Source of the DNA: Sciscionella marina DSM 45152
GTDB lineage: Bacteria > Actinomycetota > Actinomycetes > Mycobacteriales > Pseudonocardiaceae
Direction: 5' to 3'
Assembly (NCBI RefSeq): GCF_000379465.1
Contig: NZ_KB905414.1
Span: 1 to 64,000, forward strand
Length of the DNA stretch: 64,000 nt
The notes beneath the pieces were generated by a model. It worked only from the letters and a program-made list of their open reading frames with translations, searched no databases and was not told the DNA's origin. Position numbers and translations under genes: made by a program. This document shows, in pieces, positions 60,880-64,000 of the stretch. Numbering within the stretch: position 1 is the stretch's first letter; each line of letters starts with the position of its first letter.

Positions 60880-62148
60880 ATGTCGGCGAGAACGCAGCGG
60901 TGGCGGCCATCCGGGCGCGGGCCCGCGTGGCGCAGCCCATTGCGCGGACCGTGGCTGACCTCCGTTTTCGGCGCGGTCCTGCTGGCCACGCTGCCGCTGG
61001 TGATCATCACCGGTCTGCTGGACTACCTCGCCTACGGGCCGCGGTTCGGGCAGGCGATCCCCGGGGATGTCGGCTGGCTGCATCTGCCGTTCTTCGATTG
61101 GCCGACCCGGCCGTCCTGGCTGTTCCGGCTGACCCAGGGCCTGCATGTGGTGCTCGGCCTGATCGTGATCCCGGTGGTGCTCGCGAAACTGTGGTCGGTG
61201 ATCCCGAGACTGTTCCATTGGCCGCCCGCGCGCTCGCTCGTGCAGGTGCTCGAACGGCTGACGCTGCTGCTGCTCGTCGGCGGGATCCTGTTCGAGATCG
61301 CCACCGGCGTGCTCAACATCCAGTACGACTACCTCTTCGGTTTCAGTTTCTACACCGCGCACTACTACGGCGCCTGGGTGTTCATCGGTGGTTTCCTCGC
61401 ACACGTCGCGCTCAAGCTGCCGAAAATGGTGCGAGCACTGCGATCCCGTTCGTTGCGCACGGAGCTGCGCACCTCTCGCGCGAATACCGAACCGGAACCA
61501 CGGGATCCGGACGGGCTCGTGGCGCGGGGTCCGCGAAGGCCGACGATGAGCAGGCGCGGCGCGCTCGGGCTGGTGTTCGGCGGTTCGGCGCTGCTCGGCG
61601 TGCTGAGCGCGGGCCAAACCCTCGGCGGGGCCAGCCGCTCGGCGGCAATTCTGTTGCCACGCGGGCGAAGCTACGGCGATGGGCCGAACGACTTCCAGGT
61701 GAACCGTACGGCGAGCGCCGCCGCTATCACGCCCGCGGCGACCGGCTCGGCGTGGCGGCTGACCCTTTCCGGTGGCGGCGCGCCGCTGCGGTTCGACCGG
61801 ACCGTGCTCCAGGCCATGCCACAGCACACCGCCGAACTCCCGATCGCCTGCGTCGAAGGCTGGTCGACCACCCAGACCTGGAGTGGCGTGCGGCTGCGCG
61901 ATCTCGCCGCGCTCGCCGGGATACCGGAACCGGCATCGGCAGTCGTCAGTTCCCTGGAACGGTCCGGATTCAACCGCGTGACGCTGCAGGCGAACCAGGT
62001 GCTCGACCCCGAATCCCTGCTCGCGCTACGGGTCAACGGTGCCGTGCTCAGCCCCGATCACGGCTTCCCCGCGCGGATCATCGTGCCCGCACTGCCCGGG
62101 GTGCACTGCACCAAATGGGTCCGCTCGATCGAATTCCGGAAACCGTGA
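60880..62148 (+). CDS. Membrane-anchored molybdopterin oxidoreductase (cytochrome b-like plus sulfite-oxidase-type domain)
   Basis: A 422-residue fusion-like protein. Residues 20-190 form four helices (SVFGAVLLATLPLVIITGLL, LTQGLHVVLGLIVIPVVLAK, ERLTLLLLVGGILFEIATGV, YYGAWVFIGGFLAHVALKLP) with His residues placed like heme ligands. A further helix after SRRGALGLVFGG leads to a molybdopterin domain with the Mo-ligand Cys in PIACVEGWSTTQTWSGVRLR and DLAALAG, GFPARIIVPALPGVHCTKWV and IEF at the end. It resembles actinobacterial molybdopterin-dependent oxidoreductases of the sulfite oxidase/YedY group. ATG 60880 has a GGGGAA upstream; 60865 is an alternative. The substrate is unknown. Confidence 0.85.
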   Translation: MSARTQRWRPSGRGPAWRSPLRGPWLTSVFGAVLLATLPLVIITGLLDYLAYGPRFGQAIPGDVGWLHLPFFDWPTRPSWLFRLTQGLHVVLGLIVIPVVLAKLWSVIPRLFHWPPARSLVQVLERLTLLLLVGGILFEIATGVLNIQYDYLFGFSFYTAHYYGAWVFIGGFLAHVALKLPKMVRALRSRSLRTELRTSRANTEPEPRDPDGLVARGPRRPTMSRRGALGLVFGGSALLGVLSAGQTLGGASRSAAILLPRGRSYGDGPNDFQVNRTASAAAITPAATGSAWRLTLSGGGAPLRFDRTVLQAMPQHTAELPIACVEGWSTTQTWSGVRLRDLAALAGIPEPASAVVSSLERSGFNRVTLQANQVLDPESLLALRVNGAVLSPDHGFPARIIVPALPGVHCTKWVRSIEFRKP

Positions 62149-62149
62149 C

Positions 62150-62581
62150 ATGCGGGCGAACGCGATCAACGGCGCGCACCTGCTCATCCTGCTCGCCAGC
62201 CTCGCACTGGCCGGGTACGCCGCCTCCTTCGTGCTCGGCGACCCGCTCGCCCTGATCATGCTCGCCTGGTTCCTTGGCGCGGTGATCGGGCACGACCTGA
62301 TCCTGTTTCCGATCTACGCGCTCGCCGACCGGGCGGCGGACCGACTCGCGAACCTCGCACCGGTATCCCCGCTGAACTACGTCCGGGTCCCCGTGCTCGG
62401 TACCGCGCTGACCTTCGTGCTGTTCTTTCCCGGCATCATCGGCCAGGGCGCGCCGACCTATCGCGCCGCCACCGGGCAGACGCAGGAGCCCTACCTCGTG
62501 CGCTGGCTCATCCTGGTCGGCGTCCTGTTCGCGACGAGCGGGCTCTGCTACGCGATCCGGTCGTATCGCGCGCGACGCTGA
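62150..62581 (+). CDS. Small membrane protein downstream of molybdopterin oxidoreductase
   Basis: A 143-residue protein with three or four helices (LLILLASLALAGYAASFVLG, ALIMLAWFLGAVIGHDLILF, RVPVLGTALTFVLFFPGIIG, LILVGVLFATSGLCYAIRSY). It starts 1 base after the stop of the preceding gene, so the two are one transcript, and a HD pair in the second helix could bind a metal. No family is recognised. It may be an accessory or anchoring subunit of the oxidoreductase. Confidence 0.75.
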   Translation: MRANAINGAHLLILLASLALAGYAASFVLGDPLALIMLAWFLGAVIGHDLILFPIYALADRAADRLANLAPVSPLNYVRVPVLGTALTFVLFFPGIIGQGAPTYRAATGQTQEPYLVRWLILVGVLFATSGLCYAIRSYRARR

Positions 62582-62587
62582 ATCCGC

Positions 62588-62975
62588 GCGCAGGACTGCT
62601 TCGAAACCGTCCTGGCCGCGGTGCCACCGCGGCACTGGGATGTTTCCTCGGAGTGCGCGGGGTGGAGCGTGCCGGATGTGGTCGGCAGCACGATCCGGGG
62701 TCTGGAACTCGTGCGGCACCTGGCGGCCGGGCGAGCCGGCCGGTGCGGATCCCCGCGACACCGGGCAAAGCGCACGTGCCGCGTTCTCGCTCACCGTGGC
62801 CTCGCTGGAAAATCCCGCACCACCGGCCTTCGTCGCGGCGCACCCGGAAGCGCGGCTGCGGGATTTCCCCGGCGTCGTCACGCTGGAATTCCTTGCGCAC
62901 AGCTGGGATATCGGGCACCCGGCCGGGGTCGATGAGCGGGCATGCAGGCTGTCCTTCCTCGGCAGGACAGCCTGA
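62588..62975 (+). pseudogene. Relic of a mycothiol-dependent maleylpyruvate isomerase/DinB-type protein
   Basis: Frame one reads CFETVLAAVPPRHWDVSSEC, then AGWSVPDVVGSTIRGLELVR and HLAAGR; near 62735 the family-like sequence moves to another frame with RDTGQSARAAFSLTVASLEN, HPEARLRDFPGVVTLEFLAH and SWDIG. These match the N-terminal domain of TIGR03086/maleylpyruvate isomerase-like metalloproteins, which carry a CxGWSVxDVxxH entry and a late LAHxWDLA motif. No start codon with a ribosome site is found and the C-terminus is cut short. The first metal-ligand His of the family reads as Ser or Gly here, consistent with decay. Confidence 0.6.
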
Positions 62976-62980
62976 CCAGC

Positions 62981-63817
62981 TCAGGGCTTGCGACCGACGC
63001 CCGCGTAGACCCCGGACTTCTCCGGCTCGGTGTCGGTCTCGGTTTCGTCCGGCCGCCATTGCGGGGTGAACACCAGGCCCGGTTCGATGAGCTCGAAGCC
63101 GTCGAAGAACGGCTCGATCGCCGTCTTGCTGCGCAGTGTGACGGGGTTCGCGGTCTTGCGGTAGGAGTCCCCGAATGCCTGTAGATCCGGCCGGTTGTCG
63201 GTGGTTCCGTGCGAGATCGCCATGTAGCTGCCCGGGCAGAGCGCATCCCGGTAGCGGCCGAGGATGGCGCGCGGATCGTCCTCGTCCGAGATGAAATGCA
63301 GGATGGTGCACATGATCAGGGCGATCGGTTCGTCGAAGTTCAGCAGTCGCGTGGTGACCGGGTCCTCGAGAACCGCGGCGGGTTTCCGGAAATCGCCGGC
63401 CACGATGTCCGCGTTCGGGTTGTCCGCAAGGATCCGTTTACTGTGCATGACCGCGACGGCCTCGTTGTCCACGTAGACGACGCGCGCCTCCGGATCGGTT
63501 TCCTGGGCGATCTCGTGCACATTGCCCACCGTGGGGATCCCGGAACCGAGATCGAGGTACTGGTGCACACCGAGGGCGGACAGCTCCCGGACCACGCGCC
63601 GCAGGAACCGGCGGTTCAGCGTGGCCACGTACTTCACATCGGGCAGCAGCTGCTCGGCCTGTTGCGCGAACTCGCGGTCCACCGCGAAGTTGTACGCGCC
63701 CCCGAGGTAGTAGTCGTAGACCCGCGCCGCGTTCGGCCGGTCGAGATCCACGTCCAACTCGGCCCACTCGTCGTCGATGCCACCCACTGGTTTCACAGCC
63801 CTTCCATCATCGGCCAT
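62981..63817 (-). CDS. SAM-dependent methyltransferase, DUF574 (Methyltransf_19) family
   Basis: A 278-residue member of the actinobacterial SAM-dependent methyltransferase family also called DUF574. The N-terminus PNAARVYDYYLGGAYNFAVD is diagnostic, the SAM-binding motif I is QYLDLGSGIPTVGNVHEIAQ near 89, motif II is VVYVDNEAVAVMH, and the end is GVYAGVGRKP. Genomes of Streptomyces and relatives often hold many copies, thought to act in regulatory or secondary-metabolic methylation, but substrates are unknown. ATG 63817 or the adjacent GTG 63820 can serve as start. It converges with the relic and faces the edge gene. Confidence 0.92.
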   Translation of the reverse strand: MADDGRAVKPVGGIDDEWAELDVDLDRPNAARVYDYYLGGAYNFAVDREFAQQAEQLLPDVKYVATLNRRFLRRVVRELSALGVHQYLDLGSGIPTVGNVHEIAQETDPEARVVYVDNEAVAVMHSKRILADNPNADIVAGDFRKPAAVLEDPVTTRLLNFDEPIALIMCTILHFISDEDDPRAILGRYRDALCPGSYMAISHGTTDNRPDLQAFGDSYRKTANPVTLRSKTAIEPFFDGFELIEPGLVFTPQWRPDETETDTEPEKSGVYAGVGRKP

Positions 63818-63918
63818 CACGGCAGCAGCACCCTACCGCACCGCCCGAGCCGGGAAACCCTTGTCCCACCAGGGTTTCCCCGGTGCCCCGAAGGAGTGAG
63901 GCAACTTGCAGGTCATCC

Positions 63919-63947
63919 TTGACGCAACTGGCTGGTTGCCATATGGT
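63919..63947 (+). promoter_or_regulatory. Promoter of the right-edge gene
   Basis: TTGACG at 63919-63924 and TATGGT at 63942-63947 with a 17-base spacer, 35 bases before the edge ATG. The nested dyad at 63924-63964 begins at the last base of the -35 box and covers the spacer and -10. Confidence 0.55.
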
Positions 63948-63964
63948 AGCAACCATTCAGTTGC
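63924..63964. promoter_or_regulatory. 41-base nested dyad operator
   Basis: Outer arms GCAACTG (63924-63930) and CAGTTGC (63958-63964) are perfect complements; inner arms TGGTTGC (63933-63939) and GCAACCA (63949-63955) are also perfect. The spacers between outer and inner arms are 2 bases on both sides, and the centre is 9 bases. It covers the spacer, -10 and start region of the promoter, so a dimer-of-dimers repressor, such as a TetR, MarR or PadR type, is likely. Confidence 0.7.
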
Positions 63965-63982
63965 TATACAATGGAGGTGGTC

Positions 63983-64000
63983 ATGGGCTTTCCCGATCGC
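63983..64000 (+). CDS. Start of a gene cut by the window edge
   Basis: ATG 63983 begins MGFPDR and is preceded by GGAGG at 63973-63977, then the window ends. An in-frame ATG at 63971 is upstream of that ribosome site. Nothing can be said of the product beyond its regulated promoter. Confidence 0.5.

Noticed and set aside
1-64000. CRISPR array, tRNA, rRNA, prophage or insertion sequence
   Set aside because: No regular spaced repeats, cloverleaf-type sequence, phage structural genes or transposase frames were seen on reading both strands.

Overview
The window is very GC-rich DNA from a filamentous, probably sporulating actinobacterium, most likely of the Pseudonocardiaceae (inference). The signs are many GTG starts, an SsgA-like protein, separate LigD polymerase and ligase proteins beside Ku, an F420-type PPOX enzyme, STAS regulators without a local kinase, and DUF3040, DUF2267, DUF6292 and DUF5709-type small proteins. 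No rRNA, tRNA, CRISPR array, insertion sequence or prophage was seen.

Layout. 1-7.5 kb: sugar and central carbon metabolism (GH65 phosphorylase with a HAD phosphomutase, a DJ-1/PfpI protein, transaldolase, transketolase). 7.7-10.6 kb: non-homologous end-joining set (Ku, LigD polymerase, LigD ligase). 10.9-33 kb: a stress-type accessory stretch with three STAS proteins, an aconitase, a DNA glycosylase, semialdehyde and formaldehyde-type dehydrogenases, two NIPA-like DMT transporters, an AI-2E-family permease, an SsgA-like protein, NDH-2, a YhgE/Pip permease with an unusually degenerate ABC ATPase, and small stress proteins. 33-34 kb: a divergent cupin/MarR pair with two matching operator candidates.

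33.9-43.8 kb: a sugar catabolic locus built around a divergent promoter. The left arm has two Gfo/Idh/MocA oxidoreductases and a BadF-type sugar kinase. The right arm has a ROK regulator, an ABC importer without its own ATPase, a third Gfo/Idh/MocA enzyme and a SIS-domain protein. An amino sugar or modified glycoside is the likely substrate. 43.8-51.2 kb: PPOX enzyme, two-component system, membrane proteins, TetR with a frameshifted glycosyltransferase, and a phosphoesterase.

51.4-60.7 kb: a PapA-like acyltransferase, MFS exporter and CitE-like lyase run convergently into a tightly overlapping operon (CaiB/BaiF CoA-transferase, CitE-like lyase, cyclase-family hydrolase, CocE/NonD esterase) controlled by a divergent GntR. 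This looks like a CoA-thioester breakdown pathway. 60.9-64 kb: a membrane-anchored molybdopterin protein, a small membrane protein, a gene relic, a DUF574-type methyltransferase, and a promoter covered by a large nested dyad at the right edge.

A striking general feature is the number of broken genes: at least nine relics sit between intact genes, several abutting at deletion-like junctions. The window therefore contains recurrent decay zones rather than one clear mobile island.
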